Of a stretch of 64,000 nucleotides of DNA, positions 22,549 through 33,300 are shown in pieces. The DNA lies in contig NZ_SLXI01000001.1 in the NCBI RefSeq assembly GCF_004345785.1, positions 248,001 to 312,000 on the forward strand. The letters are read 5' to 3'. Both the position numbers and the translations under genes were made by a program. This stretch comes from Bisgaardia hudsonensis. GTDB lineage: Bacteria > Pseudomonadota > Gammaproteobacteria > Enterobacterales > Pasteurellaceae. The notes under the pieces were generated by a model. The model was not told the DNA's origin and did no database searches. It saw only the letters and a list, made by a program, of their open reading frames with translations. How positions within the stretch are numbered: the stretch's first letter is position 1; every line of letters starts with the position of its first letter.

Positions 22549-23481
22549 TTATTTTACTATTTGTATTATTTGTTCTGTCGCTTTTTCTATATTTAAGCTA
22601 TCTAACCATTGAATCGGGCTATTCCAACCTCTTAACCAAGTGATTTGTCTTTTGGCGAGTTGCCTTGTTGCACATATCCCTCTAAAAACCATTTCATTAT
22701 GGTCATATTGACCTTGTAAAAATTCCCACATTTGACGATAACCCACACAGCGAATAGAGGGTAAATTAATATGTAGATCGGGACATTGATACAATTTTTC
22801 GACTTCTTGTTGAAAGCCTTGTTCAATCATTTTATAAAATCGTTGTTCTATTCTTTGATGTAGAACTGAACGATCTTCTGGGGCAATAGCAAATTGGTAA
22901 ATATGGTAAGGTAGTGTTTCTCCCTTTTGTTCCGTTAATTCAGTCAGCGATTTTCCTGTAATATAGAATACTTCTAATGCTCGATTAATACGTTGACTAT
23001 CATTTGGATTTATACGCTGTGCTGATATTGGATCAATTTTTTTTAATTCTTGATGTAATCCAGCCCAGCCTATTAACTTGGCTTTATTTTCTATTTGTTC
23101 TCTGATTTTTTCATCAGCAGAAGGAAGTGGTGAAAGCCCCTCTAATAATGCTTTATAATAAAGCATCGTACCACCAACTAGGAGTGGGATTTTTCCCTGC
23201 TCCGTTATGTTCTGCATTTCAATTAAGGCATCGTTGCGAAAATCAGCGGCAGAATAACTTTCGCTGGGATCTTTTATATCAATTAATCGGTGTGGGGCTA
23301 AAGCTAATTCTTGCTTGCTTGGTTTTGCTGTGCCAATATCCATTCCTCGATAAATCAAGGCTGAATCAACACTTATTACTTCGATGGGTATTTCTTGCCT
23401 TAATTTTATAGCGAGATCAGTCTTTCCTGAAGCTGTTGGTCCCATTAAAAATAATGCTGTTGGTTTCTTATTTTTTATCAT
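22549..23481 (-). CDS. miaA: tRNA dimethylallyltransferase
   Basis: Adds the isopentenyl group to A37 of tRNAs that read codons starting with U. A P-loop, [13 protein letters not shown] (about residues 12-24), is followed by the [17 protein letters not shown] substrate segment. Length 310 fits the family (316 in E. coli). The start lies 2 nt from the mutL stop, so the two are translationally close. Confidence 0.96.
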   Translation of the reverse strand: MIKNKKPTALFLMGPTASGKTDLAIKLRQEIPIEVISVDSALIYRGMDIGTAKPSKQELALAPHRLIDIKDPSESYSAADFRNDALIEMQNITEQGKIPLLVGGTMLYYKALLEGLSPLPSADEKIREQIENKAKLIGWAGLHQELKKIDPISAQRINPNDSQRINRALEVFYITGKSLTELTEQKGETLPYHIYQFAIAPEDRSVLHQRIEQRFYKMIEQGFQQEVEKLYQCPDLHINLPSIRCVGYRQMWEFLQGQYDHNEMVFRGICATRQLAKRQITWLRGWNSPIQWLDSLNIEKATEQIIQIVK

Positions 23482-23483
23482 TT

Positions 23484-25340
23484 TTATAGTTTTTCTAAGT
23501 AATTTTGCCAGTTAATTGGTATTAATAACGTGTTTAATTGAATATTGTTTTGTTGATTAATACGCTGTTCGACTTCAGTTAATAAATTAATGGCATCAGC
23601 AAAAATTAATATATCATCTAATTCAATAGCTTCACTAAGTGCGGTTAATAATTCTGATGTTTTTGTGATATTTTTAGTGAGAATATAGGTGATTAATTTT
23701 TGTAAATTTTGACTACGTAAACAAGTTGGAACAGCCATTAAAGTGATTCTATGTTGCTTTTGATTCTCATTAAACTCAAATCCTAGCGTTTGAAATAAAG
23801 GCTGTTGTACTTGCCATTGTTGGTATTGATTATCATCAAGGTGAAACATTATTGGCATCAGTAAAGGTTGTTGAGTTGGATTTACACATAAACTGAGTTC
23901 AATTTTTAACTGTTGCAATTTTTTGATAGACAGTAAGTAAAATTGCTGATTTTGTTGTAATAATAATGCCTTATTTTCTATCAATGCTAATGTTTGTAAC
24001 ATTGAGGACTGAACTTGAGGTTGCTCATTTTTTTGGATCACAAGTGGTGTCGCTTGTGTTTGTAATGTTTGTTCTATTGGTTGCTGAATTTTATTGTTTT
24101 GTATTAAATCAGTATAGGCTTGTTTCTCTATTTTTGTGGGTAAATCTTGATGATATTGAGATTGAAAATAGGCCTTTCCACTCTGATTATTTGGTGTATT
24201 GACTCTATTATGAGAAAAAATATTTTCTCCCGCCGCGGCTCTGTTTGGCTTATTTGTTGATGATGTTGACCATTGGGCTATTGGCTCTGCAATTTTATCT
24301 GAAACAGTAGATTCAGTTTGGTTATTATTGTAAAAATCTAGTTGTTGATGATTAAGTGCATTACTGATCCCTTGATAAATAAAATCATGAATTAAACGAG
24401 CTTGATGAAAACGAACTTCATGTTTTGTTGGGTGAACATTTACATCTACTTCATTAGGATTAAGATCGATAAAAATCACAAAAGCAGGGTATTCATCTTG
24501 AGATAAATATTCAGCATAGGCTTGGCGAATAGCATGGTTGATGACTTTATCTTTGACCATTCTGCCATTAATATAACTATAATTTAAATCATTTTGATTT
24601 CTTTTAAAACTAGGCGTTGTTACCCACCCATATAAATGCAGATCATTATGTTTCCAATCAATTCGTAACGCGTGCTTTACAAAGTCTTCCCCACAAATTG
24701 CACTCAGGCGTTTTTGCTCTTGTGTTTGATTAGTTGCATTTCGGTATTGTCTTAGGATTTTTCCATTATGAGTAAGCGTAAAAGCAATGTTTGGTTTCGC
24801 TAAAGCAATACGGCGAATGACTTCATCAATATGAGTAAATTCCGTTTTTTCAGTGCGTAAAAATTTACGGCGAGCAGGGGTATTAAAAAATAAATTCGCC
24901 ACCTCGACTGTTGTTCCTACTGGGTGAGAAGTAGGTTGAATAGTGGTTTCCATATCTCGCCCTTGTGCATAAACTTGCCAAGCTTCCGTTTGATTTTCTG
25001 TTTTTGAGCTTAAGGTTAAACGAGAAACAGAGCTGATACTAGCAAGGGCTTCCCCTCTAAAGCCAAGGCTTAAAATAGTTTCTAAATCTTCAAGACAAGT
25101 TATTTTACTTGTGGCATGACGGGCTAAAGCAAGTGCGAGTTCATCTTTTGAAATACCGATGCCATTATCTCGGATACGGATAAGGGTCGCTCCACCATTT
25201 TCAATATCTACTTGAATACGTGTAGCACCTGCATCTAAGCTATTTTCTACAAGTTCTTTGACAACTGAAGCTGGACGTTCAACCACTTCACCTGCCGCAA
25301 TTTGATTCGCTAATTGTGGTGGTAAAATTTTAATTGTCAT
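23484..25340 (-). CDS. mutL: DNA mismatch repair protein MutL
   Basis: ATPase that links MutS mismatch recognition to MutH and UvrD. The GHKL motifs are complete: [21 protein letters not shown] and [10 protein letters not shown] in the first 110 residues. A long Gln/Asn-rich linker (about 340-440) joins the C-terminal dimerisation domain, which lacks the endonuclease DQHA motif, as in MutH-containing bacteria. Length 618. 8 nt after amiB. Confidence 0.96.
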   Translation of the reverse strand: MTIKILPPQLANQIAAGEVVERPASVVKELVENSLDAGATRIQVDIENGGATLIRIRDNGIGISKDELALALARHATSKITCLEDLETILSLGFRGEALASISSVSRLTLSSKTENQTEAWQVYAQGRDMETTIQPTSHPVGTTVEVANLFFNTPARRKFLRTEKTEFTHIDEVIRRIALAKPNIAFTLTHNGKILRQYRNATNQTQEQKRLSAICGEDFVKHALRIDWKHNDLHLYGWVTTPSFKRNQNDLNYSYINGRMVKDKVINHAIRQAYAEYLSQDEYPAFVIFIDLNPNEVDVNVHPTKHEVRFHQARLIHDFIYQGISNALNHQQLDFYNNNQTESTVSDKIAEPIAQWSTSSTNKPNRAAAGENIFSHNRVNTPNNQSGKAYFQSQYHQDLPTKIEKQAYTDLIQNNKIQQPIEQTLQTQATPLVIQKNEQPQVQSSMLQTLALIENKALLLQQNQQFYLLSIKKLQQLKIELSLCVNPTQQPLLMPIMFHLDDNQYQQWQVQQPLFQTLGFEFNENQKQHRITLMAVPTCLRSQNLQKLITYILTKNITKTSELLTALSEAIELDDILIFADAINLLTEVEQRINQQNNIQLNTLLIPINWQNYLEKL

Positions 25341-25348
25341 TTTATATC

Positions 25349-26527
25349 CTAGTCTTGTAGTTTTATTTTCTGTCCCACAAAAATATGACCATTTTTTAGT
25401 TTAGGGTTTAACTTTAATAAATTATTTATAGGAATTTTATATTCTCTTGATATTGCATATAAAGTCTGATCCTTTTTTACTATATGGTATTTAGGACTTG
25501 TTTTACTATCACTTTTATTCAAAGTGCGGTTATTTTTTTCTCTTTTTTGCGTATTGGTATTTTTGCCATTATCTGGAATTTTAATCGTTTCACCAATCCA
25601 CAATGTATTTCGCTTGAGATTATTTAGCGTTTGAATATCTTTCATCATTACGATGTATTTATCCGCTAATCCACTTAAGGTATCGCCTGATTGTACTTTA
25701 TGGCGAATACCACTATCTTTAACATTGCTAGTTGCAGTTGAGGTAGTCGCATATTTTTTTTCTGATTTTATATGAGCCTTACGGTATTCAACCAAGCTAT
25801 CGTAGATGACTTTAGCTAATTTTTTACGATAATGGCGATTATTTAATTTTTTTTCTTCCTCTGAATTTGATAAGAAACCTGTTTCTACCAAAATAGAAGG
25901 AATATCTGGTGAACGCAGTACGCCGAGGCTAGCATGTTGTGGGGTACTACGACTTAATGTGGCTATTTTCGCAAAGTGTTTTAAAACTATTTCACCCAAT
26001 TCATAACCTGCACGCTGACTATGCCCAAATTGGAGATCAAGTACAGTTTGATCGAGATATCTTTCATTATGCGAGGCTAATACATTTCCAGCACCACCAA
26101 GTAATTCAGAGCGTTTTTCATGATCTTCTAACCATTGCCCCATTTCACTACTGGCTCGTCTGTTGGATAATACCCAAACAGACGCCCCTCTCAATAAAGA
26201 GGATTCCGATGAATCAGCGTGAATGGAAACAAGATAATTAGCTTTATGTTTTCTTGCTATTTCTGAACGATGTGGTACAGAAATAAAATAATCATTACTA
26301 CGAGTTAATACGCCACGGAAATTAGGGTCCTTATCCAAATATGCTTTTAATTCTTTTGCGATGGAAAGCGTAACATTTTTTTCATAAATATTTAAATTTC
26401 GGCTAATTGCACCAGGGTCTTTCCCTCCATGACCAGGATCTATTGCGATAGTCCAGACTGCCGCAAATGCATTAGGAATAGCAAAGAAAGAAAGTAAGGT
26501 TAAAATAAGTTTATATGCTTTTTTCAT
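25349..26527 (-). CDS. amiB: N-acetylmuramoyl-L-alanine amidase with two LysM domains
   Basis: Periplasmic zinc amidase that cleaves septal peptidoglycan during daughter-cell separation. It has a signal peptide (about residues 1-22), an Amidase_3 domain with [18 protein letters not shown] and [10 protein letters not shown] zinc/catalytic motifs, then two LysM peptidoglycan-binding repeats (about 268-313 and 346-391). Length 392. The regulatory alpha-helix expected of EnvC-activated amidases lies around residues 150-180. Position between tsaE and mutL is the conserved one. Confidence 0.94.
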   Translation of the reverse strand: MKKAYKLILTLLSFFAIPNAFAAVWTIAIDPGHGGKDPGAISRNLNIYEKNVTLSIAKELKAYLDKDPNFRGVLTRSNDYFISVPHRSEIARKHKANYLVSIHADSSESSLLRGASVWVLSNRRASSEMGQWLEDHEKRSELLGGAGNVLASHNERYLDQTVLDLQFGHSQRAGYELGEIVLKHFAKIATLSRSTPQHASLGVLRSPDIPSILVETGFLSNSEEEKKLNNRHYRKKLAKVIYDSLVEYRKAHIKSEKKYATTSTATSNVKDSGIRHKVQSGDTLSGLADKYIVMMKDIQTLNNLKRNTLWIGETIKIPDNGKNTNTQKREKNNRTLNKSDSKTSPKYHIVKKDQTLYAISREYKIPINNLLKLNPKLKNGHIFVGQKIKLQD

Positions 26528-26542
26528 TAAGTTAATATCGTT

Positions 26543-27019
26543 TTAAGTATGCTTTAATTGTTGGATAATTTGTTCACCATGTGAGTTTTGGCTCATAATA
26601 TGAATTTGACGTGCATCATCAAAATAATCAATATTTATGATTAAATCAGCTTCTTGTAAAAATCCATTTCCTTTTTCTGACCATTCAATCAAGCAGATGC
26701 TATCTTGATTGAAATAATCACGAATCCCCATAAACTCAAGCTCTTCGGGATCACTTAGACGGTATAAATCAAAATGATAAATATTTTTTTGAGCAAGATG
26801 ATATTCCTCAACTAGTGTATAGGTGGGGCTTTTTACATTTCCTTGATAGCCCAAGCTTTGGATCATACCTCGAGTTAATGTTGTTTTACCGGCACCAAGA
26901 TCACCATTAAGATAAATTGTTGTGCCTTTTGCATTTTCAGCATTACAAATTGATTGCATTAATTTTGCCCCAAAGCGACACATTGTATATTCATCAGCAA
27001 TATAAATTGAATAATCCAT
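26543..27019 (-). CDS. tsaE: tRNA threonylcarbamoyladenosine biosynthesis ATPase TsaE
   Basis: ATPase subunit of the TsaB-TsaD-TsaE complex that makes t6A37 in ANN-reading tRNAs. Walker A is GDLGAGKTTLTRG (about residues 40-52) and the family segment KSPTYTLVEEY follows. Length 158 (E. coli YjeE 153). First gene of the conserved cluster, 15 nt ahead of amiB. Confidence 0.95.
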   Translation of the reverse strand: MDYSIYIADEYTMCRFGAKLMQSICNAENAKGTTIYLNGDLGAGKTTLTRGMIQSLGYQGNVKSPTYTLVEEYHLAQKNIYHFDLYRLSDPEELEFMGIRDYFNQDSICLIEWSEKGNGFLQEADLIINIDYFDDARQIHIMSQNSHGEQIIQQLKHT

Positions 27020-27084
27020 ATTTTTTCTTTTTGTTAAAAATTTTAAAAAATTCTACCGCACTTTCTTATGATTATACAGTTTAA

Positions 27085-27142
27085 ATCAAAAAAATCTGTA
27101 TCTTATTTCATTGAATTTTTTCAACTTATTAGATACAGATTT
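27085..27142 (-). terminator. intrinsic terminator of tyrS
   Basis: A perfect 12-bp stem, AAATCTGTATCT (27092-27103) with AGATACAGATTT (27131-27142), encloses a small TTGAA/TTCAA hairpin. On the minus strand it is followed by seven T residues, 27 nt past the tyrS stop. A USS (ACCGCACTT) sits next to it near 27055. Confidence 0.88.
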
Positions 27143-27168
27143 ATTGTTTATCTTTAAAGTATAAATAA

Positions 27169-28356
27169 TTATTTTACTGTAATACGAGCAAATTTACGTT
27201 TACCTACTTGATATACCGCCGTTGATGTCTTAATTATTAATTTTGTATCATCAACTTTTTCGCCGTCAATTTTAACCGCTCCTTGTTTAACCATACGCAT
27301 TGCATCAGATGTTGAATTGACTAAGTTGGCTTCTTTTAATAAGTTAGCTAATCCGATTTCACCCTCAAAGGTAAATTCTGGCATTTCATCGGGTATTGCT
27401 CCCTTTTGGAAGCGGTTAATAAATTCTTGTTCTGCTGCATCGGCATCGGCATCGGAGTGGAAACGTGCAATAATTTCTTTAGCAAGTAGAATTTTTACAT
27501 CACGAGGATTGCGTCCATTTTCTACTTCTTGTTTTAACTGCTCAATTTCTGTTAGTGGACGGAATGAAAGTAAATTATACCAGTCCCACATTAAATCATC
27601 AGAAATAGACATTACTTTACCAAACATTTCTGATGGGATATCGTCAACGCCAATGTAATTTCCTAATGATTTAGACATTTTTTTCTCGCCATCTAACCCT
27701 ACTAACAGTGGTAAGGTAATGGCAACCTGTGGTTTTTGTCCTGCTGATTTTTGTAATTCGCGTCCCATTAATAAATTAAAGGTTTGATCTGTTCCACCGA
27801 GTTCAACATCGGCTTCTAAGGCAACGGAGTCTTGACCTTGTAGTAATGGATAAATAAATTCGTGAATAGCAATTGACTGATTATTCGCAAAACGTTTTTT
27901 AAAATCATCTCGTTCTAGCATTCTAGCTACGGTATAGTTTGAGGCTAAACGAATCATACCTACTGTACCGAGTTCATTTAACCATTCAGAATTAAAGACT
28001 ACTCGTGTTTTTTGAGGATCAAGAATTTTAAAAATTTGTTCTTTGTAAGTTTCGGCATTACGTAATACATCTTCACGAGAAAGCGGTGGACGAGTGGCAT
28101 TTTTACCAGAAGGATCGCCTACTGTTGCAGTAAAATCACCAATTAGAAAAATAACTTCGTGACCAAAATTTTGAAATTGACGTAATTTATTTAAAACAAC
28201 AGTGTGTCCTAAATGAATATCAGGCGCAGTAGGATCTGCTCCTAATTTTACTCTTAGTGGGCGATTTTCTTTTAATTTTTCGATCAGATCTTGTTCTGAA
28301 TAGATTTGATCGGTGCCACGTTTTAATTCCGCAAGAACAGTATTAATATCTGTCAT
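27169..28356 (-). CDS. tyrS: tyrosyl-tRNA synthetase
   Basis: Charges tRNA-Tyr. Class I signatures: the HIGH variant HLGH in APDIHLGHT (about residue 48) and KMSKS in KKMSKSLGN (about 230), with a C-terminal S4 RNA-binding domain. The 395-residue length and sequence belong to the H. influenzae/TyrZ type rather than the 424-residue E. coli TyrS. No T-box or other leader is visible. Monocistronic. Confidence 0.96.
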   Translation of the reverse strand: MTDINTVLAELKRGTDQIYSEQDLIEKLKENRPLRVKLGADPTAPDIHLGHTVVLNKLRQFQNFGHEVIFLIGDFTATVGDPSGKNATRPPLSREDVLRNAETYKEQIFKILDPQKTRVVFNSEWLNELGTVGMIRLASNYTVARMLERDDFKKRFANNQSIAIHEFIYPLLQGQDSVALEADVELGGTDQTFNLLMGRELQKSAGQKPQVAITLPLLVGLDGEKKMSKSLGNYIGVDDIPSEMFGKVMSISDDLMWDWYNLLSFRPLTEIEQLKQEVENGRNPRDVKILLAKEIIARFHSDADADAAEQEFINRFQKGAIPDEMPEFTFEGEIGLANLLKEANLVNSTSDAMRMVKQGAVKIDGEKVDDTKLIIKTSTAVYQVGKRKFARITVK

Positions 28357-28490
28357 TTATAAATTCCTGTTTATTTGTAATATTTAGTTATTGTGCTTAG
28401 TATTATAAGGATTATTAATAAAATGAAAAGTAAAGATAAATTTGTTTTAGGTGAGATATGAAATTATCTACTTTTTCAAGTGAACTAAAT

Positions 28491-28526
28491 AAAAAAAAAG
28501 CACATCTTTTGTGGGGGAGATGTGCT
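28491..28526 (-). terminator. intrinsic terminator of the candidate sRNA (and of ydfG read-through)
   Basis: A 9-bp stem with a 10-nt C-rich loop is followed on the minus strand by nine T residues. It lies about 90 nt after the ydfG stop, so it ends both any ydfG transcript and the predicted short RNA. Confidence 0.88.
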
Positions 28527-28562
28527 AAAAATGTTGGAGTGATTATCTATTGTTATTTTGAT
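28491..28562 (-). ncRNA. candidate Fur-repressed small RNA, about 70 nt
   Basis: No open frame lies here. A sigma70 promoter with an embedded Fur box (28569-28597) reads leftwards and predicts a start near 28562. A clean intrinsic terminator ends the transcript: stem AGCACATCT (28499-28507 complement) with AGATGTGCT (28518-28526) and nine T residues (28491-28499 on the minus strand). The loop is C-rich (CCCCCACAAA) and the 5' half is A/U-rich and single-stranded, with CACUCCAAC as a possible anti-Shine-Dalgarno seed. Promoter, operator, short non-coding body and a U-rich tail fit an Hfq-dependent iron-sparing sRNA like RyhB in function. It may correspond to H. influenzae HrrF, which I could not compare. 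The hairpin might instead only terminate ydfG. Confidence 0.65.
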
Positions 28563-28568
28563 GTGTTT

Positions 28569-28597
28569 ATGATAATCATTATCAAATTATCTGTCAA
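28569..28597 (-). promoter_or_regulatory. sigma70 promoter overlapped by a perfect 7-1-7 Fur box
   Basis: On the minus strand, TTGACA (28592-28597) and TATCAT (28569-28574) are separated by exactly 17 bp. TGATAAT-C-ATTATCA (28570-28584, plus strand) is a perfect inverted repeat matching the Fur 7-1-7 consensus and covers the -10. Iron-loaded Fur would block initiation. Confidence 0.8.
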
Positions 28598-28617
28598 TAT
28601 CTAAATGCAAATAATTC

Positions 28618-29376
28618 TCAATTATTTTTCTTTGATACATTTAATGCTGAAAATGTCTGAGCAGTTGGCATTATTTCTATGCTATTAATATTGACGTGAG
28701 ATGGCTGTTGATTAAGCCACAACACAATATTAGCTATATCCTCAGGTTTTATATAATTTACATTTTCATATAAGTTTTGTGCTTTTTGCTCATCACCTTT
28801 AAACCTAACTAAAGAAAAGTCCGTTTCGCCACATAAACCAGGTTCAACATTGGATACCCTGATATTTTTGCCTGCAAGATCGGCTCTTAAATTAAGAGAG
28901 AATTGTTTCACAAAGGCTTTAGTTGCTCCATAAACATTACCACCAGGGTAAGGATAGGTCCCTGCGATAGATCCTATATTGATAATATGTCCTGTATTGC
29001 GTTCGACCATATTGGGTAGCACTAATCGAGTCATAAACATTAATCCTTTGATATTTGTGTCAACCATATTTTGCCAATCGTCAAGATTTGCTTTATTCGC
29101 TACTTCTAAACCTAATGCAAGTCCAGCATTATTTACTAACAAATCTATATTTTGATATTCTTGGGGAATAGAATTAAAGGCTTGCTGTGTTTCTGGTAGA
29201 TTTTGAATATCAAAATTTAAAGGAATAAATTTTTCTTGAAATTGTTGCTTTAATTCATTTAATTTAGGTAAGCGTCGCCCTGTACCAATAACGAGATAAC
29301 CATTGTTAATTAATGTTTTGGTAATTGCTAATCCAAAACCTGATGTAACCCCTGTAACTAATGCAATTTTTGACAT
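28618..29376 (-). CDS. ydfG: NADP-dependent 3-hydroxy acid / L-allo-threonine dehydrogenase YdfG-like
   Basis: Classical short-chain dehydrogenase of 252 residues. The cofactor loop GVTSGFG (about residues 9-15), NNAG, and the active-site YGATK (about 152-156) are present. Alignment by eye with E. coli YdfG is good throughout, including GNVYGATKAFV and HVNINSIEIMP near the end. YdfG oxidises L-allo-threonine and serine and reduces malonic semialdehyde. It ends only 21 nt from the -35 of the candidate sRNA promoter. Follows sfsA by 65 nt. Confidence 0.88.
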   Translation of the reverse strand: MSKIALVTGVTSGFGLAITKTLINNGYLVIGTGRRLPKLNELKQQFQEKFIPLNFDIQNLPETQQAFNSIPQEYQNIDLLVNNAGLALGLEVANKANLDDWQNMVDTNIKGLMFMTRLVLPNMVERNTGHIINIGSIAGTYPYPGGNVYGATKAFVKQFSLNLRADLAGKNIRVSNVEPGLCGETDFSLVRFKGDEQKAQNLYENVNYIKPEDIANIVLWLNQQPSHVNINSIEIMPTAQTFSALNVSKKNN

Positions 29377-29441
29377 AATTAACTTTCCTTATTGCTATAA
29401 CTTAAATACAAAACTGAATATGATTTAAACATATTTTTTAT

Positions 29442-30158
29442 TTATTCTACAAATGGTACAAGCTTAGTTAGAGAAAGTGCGGTCGGTTTTTCTTGAGAAA
29501 ATTCAAATTCCCCTGCATAGGCATAAGCTTCCACCCCCTCTTGTATTGCTTGCTTTAATAATTCTGCATATTTGGGATCAATATATTCTGCCGCCTTAAA
29601 ACAATCAAAACCATTGTGTAATCCTGCAAAAAAAACCACCGCTCTATGCCCTAATTTTTTCATTGCCATTAATTCTCGCAAATGTTTTTGACCACGAGTA
29701 GTAACCGCATCAGGAAACATACCAATAGTATTTTTAACTAAAGTAATGGATTTTACTTCTACATAACAATCTGGCAGATTCTCGCCTTTTAATAAAAAAT
29801 CAATACGACTATTTTCTTCGCCATATTTTACTTCAGGGTAAATTTCATCATACATTGCTAATTCTTTGATTTTTTTATTTTCTAAGGCTTCTTGAGTAAG
29901 TTGATTTGAACGATGTGTATTAATACAGACCATATTGCCATTTTTTAACTGGGTAAGTTCCCAAGATTGTGGGTATTTTCTTGTTTTACTATCAGAGGTT
30001 GAATACCAAATGGTATCGCCTTTTTCACCACAGCCCGTCATTGCTCCTGTATTTGCACAATGGATTGTAATTATTTCGCCATTGCTTAATTCCACATCAG
30101 CGAGAAAACGTTTATAACGGCGAATTAATGTTGCCGATTTTAATGTTGGGAGTTGCAT
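29442..30158 (-). CDS. sfsA: DNA/RNA nuclease-like protein SfsA
   Basis: SfsA was named for suppression of a sugar-fermentation defect in E. coli; it has an OB-like N-terminal region and a restriction-endonuclease-like C-terminal fold. Conserved pieces are [10 protein letters not shown] near the N-terminus, EVKSITL (about 133-139) and GVEAYAY near the end. Length 238 (E. coli 234). A USS lies in the 3' end near 29476. It is divergent from the TonB receptor gene. Biochemical role in the cell is uncertain. Confidence 0.92.
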   Translation of the reverse strand: MQLPTLKSATLIRRYKRFLADVELSNGEIITIHCANTGAMTGCGEKGDTIWYSTSDSKTRKYPQSWELTQLKNGNMVCINTHRSNQLTQEALENKKIKELAMYDEIYPEVKYGEENSRIDFLLKGENLPDCYVEVKSITLVKNTIGMFPDAVTTRGQKHLRELMAMKKLGHRAVVFFAGLHNGFDCFKAAEYIDPKYAELLKQAIQEGVEAYAYAGEFEFSQEKPTALSLTKLVPFVE

Positions 30159-30307
30159 AACGCGTCCTTTTATTATGAGAAATAAAATTATTCTACTATA
30201 TAACCAATATATTTGGTTTGGTAAAGCCGATTATAAACATAGTACAAAAGTATTAAAAAATATATACATTTTATCCTATCACATTGAAAATTATAAATTT
30301 ACCAATT

Positions 30308-30351
30308 TTGTTAATTTACCCTTGATAATGATAATGATAATGGTTATTATC
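30308..30351 (+). promoter_or_regulatory. TonB-receptor promoter with extended Fur box
   Basis: Three consecutive GATAAT hexamers followed by GTTATTATC (30324-30351) form overlapping Fur sites in the GATAAT-array sense. A possible -35 TTGTTA (30308-30313) lies 16 bp from a GATAAT -10 at 30330-30335. The receptor ATG is 31 nt downstream, so iron repression is expected. Confidence 0.8.
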
Positions 30352-30382
30352 ACTACTTTTGTAGCTATTAAGGATAAAAGGT

Positions 30383-33300
30383 ATGTTGAATAAAAAAATT
30401 GCACTAAGTTTTATTATTACTGCATTTTATGGATATTATGGCATCGCAGCAGAAACTCAGCTTAGCGATGTATATATTCAAGGAGCTAAAAAAGTTCATA
30501 AAAAATCTACTGAACTGACTGGTCTTGGAAAAGTGGTAAAAAATTCTCAGGATTTAGAAAAAGAAATGGTATTAAATATTCGAGATCTCACTCGTTATGA
30601 TCCGGGTATTGATGTGGTTGAACAAGGTAGAGGAGCATCAAGTGGTTATTCCATTCGGGGTATGGATAAAAACCGTGTAGGGATAACCGTTGATGGAATT
30701 CCACAGTTATCACATTATAAAGTTGAACAATCTGGTAAGTATGCCGCTAATGATATTTTCAGTGGCGCAATAAATGAAGTTGAGTATGAGAACATCAAGA
30801 GTATTGAAATCAGTAAAGGGGCGAGTTCTTCTGATTTTGGTAGTGGTTCGCTTGGTGGTAATATCAAAATGCGTACTAAAAATGCTGATGATATTATCCA
30901 GTCAGGAAAAAGCTGGGGAACAAATCTTAAATCGGCTTATAGCAGTAAAAATCGTAATTTTACCAATTCTGTTGCCTTTGCTACTCGTCATAAAAATGCA
31001 GATTTTCTTTTAATTCATACTCAAAAGAAAGGAAATGAAACGGCTGTACATAAAGATGTATTAGATGAATCATATGATGTAACCCATTCTCGTTACTATT
31101 TGGTTCCTAAGGATTATGATGAGGCGGGGAATGTAACGAAAGATGATGTAACAAGATATTATGTACTTGAAGATGAAAATGGTCATCGTTCTGAACTTAT
31201 TCCTGACGTACATATTAGCCCTTCTAATATTGTTTATGACAAAATTAAACTTAATCCACCAATACATAAGACAGATCGAATAGGGAGAAAGCTTTATCAT
31301 GTATGTAACCCTGAAAATTGTTCACCTGAAGGTTTAAAAGCTTCTACGCCTTATCCAGAAGGAGAACAGAATAATTGGCCATATTGGATTGAATATGAAC
31401 TTGATCGTAGCAATCCCAAAGTGGTTGATATAGAAAAATCAGTAAAAGAAAAAATAGCAGCTAAAGATTATACAGGGACAGATAGCCCTGTGCCTGATAA
31501 ATTAGATTATGGTTCAAAATCTACTTTGGTAAAATTGGGTTACCAATTAGAAAGTGATAAACGCTTTGGTGTTGTTTATGAAAATACTGAACAAAAATAT
31601 AATATTAGAGATATGAGAACTCCTGCTTTTTGGGCGAGTGACGATGAAAAATTAAAAAAGAAGAGTCGTATAAACCCACATTATCATTCTATTAATGCTG
31701 GAGATAATCTTATCATTCCAATTAGTATGAATTTTGGAAGATTGGGTTATAACGAAAATAATCGTTTAAAGGATCCTACGAATCCTGTGGTTATCAGAAC
31801 TTTACCATATGGTGGTGGAGAAACCCGAGAGTTTTTATATCTTCCTAGTTCTGTGCTAAAAGATGGTGAACGTATTCGCCAGTATGGAACAGAGTGGGAT
31901 GATGGAAAAGAATATCTTGTAGTTGAGGGAGCTAGTTATCCTAATTACGGTAAAGTTATGAGACGCGTAGAGATAAAGGCAGGAGAAGAGATTAGATTGA
32001 CGGATAGCGAAGCGGCTCAAAGCAATGATGGAGGACGAGTTCGTACAGGTACCAATTATCGTTATACTCGTTTAAGATTTATTGATGAACAGCATAACAA
32101 GGAAAGAATTGGGGTAAATTATCAACAAAAAGATATGAAATTCCTTGATGATTTAGAATTGGCTTATGATTTTCAACGTATTAAAACTAAAACTACGGAA
32201 TATAATCTCAATTGTTCTGTTTATCCTAAAGTAGATAAAAATTGTCGTGCGAGCATGAAAAATCCCTATTCATATTATGAAACGCAAACTCATATTTACA
32301 AAGAAGAACACCATATTGTTAAACTTGATATGAATAAAGCATTTAACACAGGTTCTTGGAAACATCGTTTAAATATGTTAGTGGGCTATGATGTGGCTTC
32401 TGCTCATACACAACGAACTAATTATTTTTCTGAAAATGCTGTATTGACGATGAAATGGATTGGCGGTGAAGCTACAAAAGCAGATCCTCATATTAGAAAA
32501 ATTGATAAAGGCAGATCGGGAATTTTTACTAATCTTAATTGTGGTGATAGTATCGGTTTGGAATGTGTTCCATACAATTTAACTTCAAAAAATCTGTTTA
32601 TTGGTTTTAATGATAAAATTAAAATTAATCGATATCTTGATCTAGGATTAGGATTGCGTTATGACCAGCATAAGGTTAATTCTAAAGAGGGCTGGAAAAT
32701 TAAAGCTAATTACGAGAATTTATCTTGGAATATCGGTACGGTTGTTAAACCAGTTAAAAATGTTTTCCTTTCTTATCGTGTATCCAGCGGTTTTCGTGTG
32801 CCAAGTTTTCACGAACATTTTGGTTATACTCCTCAAAGAAAATTCCCTTACTCAAGTCGTAACCTTTCTCCAGAGAGAGTGGTAAACCAAGAGTATGGAT
32901 TAGGTTTCTATGGTGATTTTGGTTCTCTTGAAGTGAACTATTATCGAAATAAATATAAAGATCTTATTATTACTTCTCGATATACAGGTCTTGATGTTGA
33001 GAAAGATGAGGCTGCTGGCTTTAACTATCGTAACGCAGAAAATGCGATTTTAGAGGGAATAAACATCTATGGTCGTTTAGACTTTAATGGTGTTTATAAT
33101 AAAATTCCAGAGGGGCTTTATTCGACTTTCCACTTTAACAAGATAAAAGTAAAAAATCATTACTATAGTGCATTAAATAAAGAGAGTACTGAAAATGGTA
33201 AGGTTGTTAAGCACGAACTAGATGCTTTGGGGTCTTCTTTTGAAGCCATTCAGCCATCTAAATTTACCCTTGGTCTTGGCTATGATAGTCCTGATGAAAA

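Noticed and set aside
28357-28490. T-box or other leader for tyrS
   Set aside because: No specifier stem or T-box sequence is seen; T-boxes are also rare in proteobacteria.
30175-30393. 72-codon plus-strand frame upstream of the TonB receptor
   Set aside because: It reads through the Fur box and into the receptor start; no ribosome binding site or similarity.
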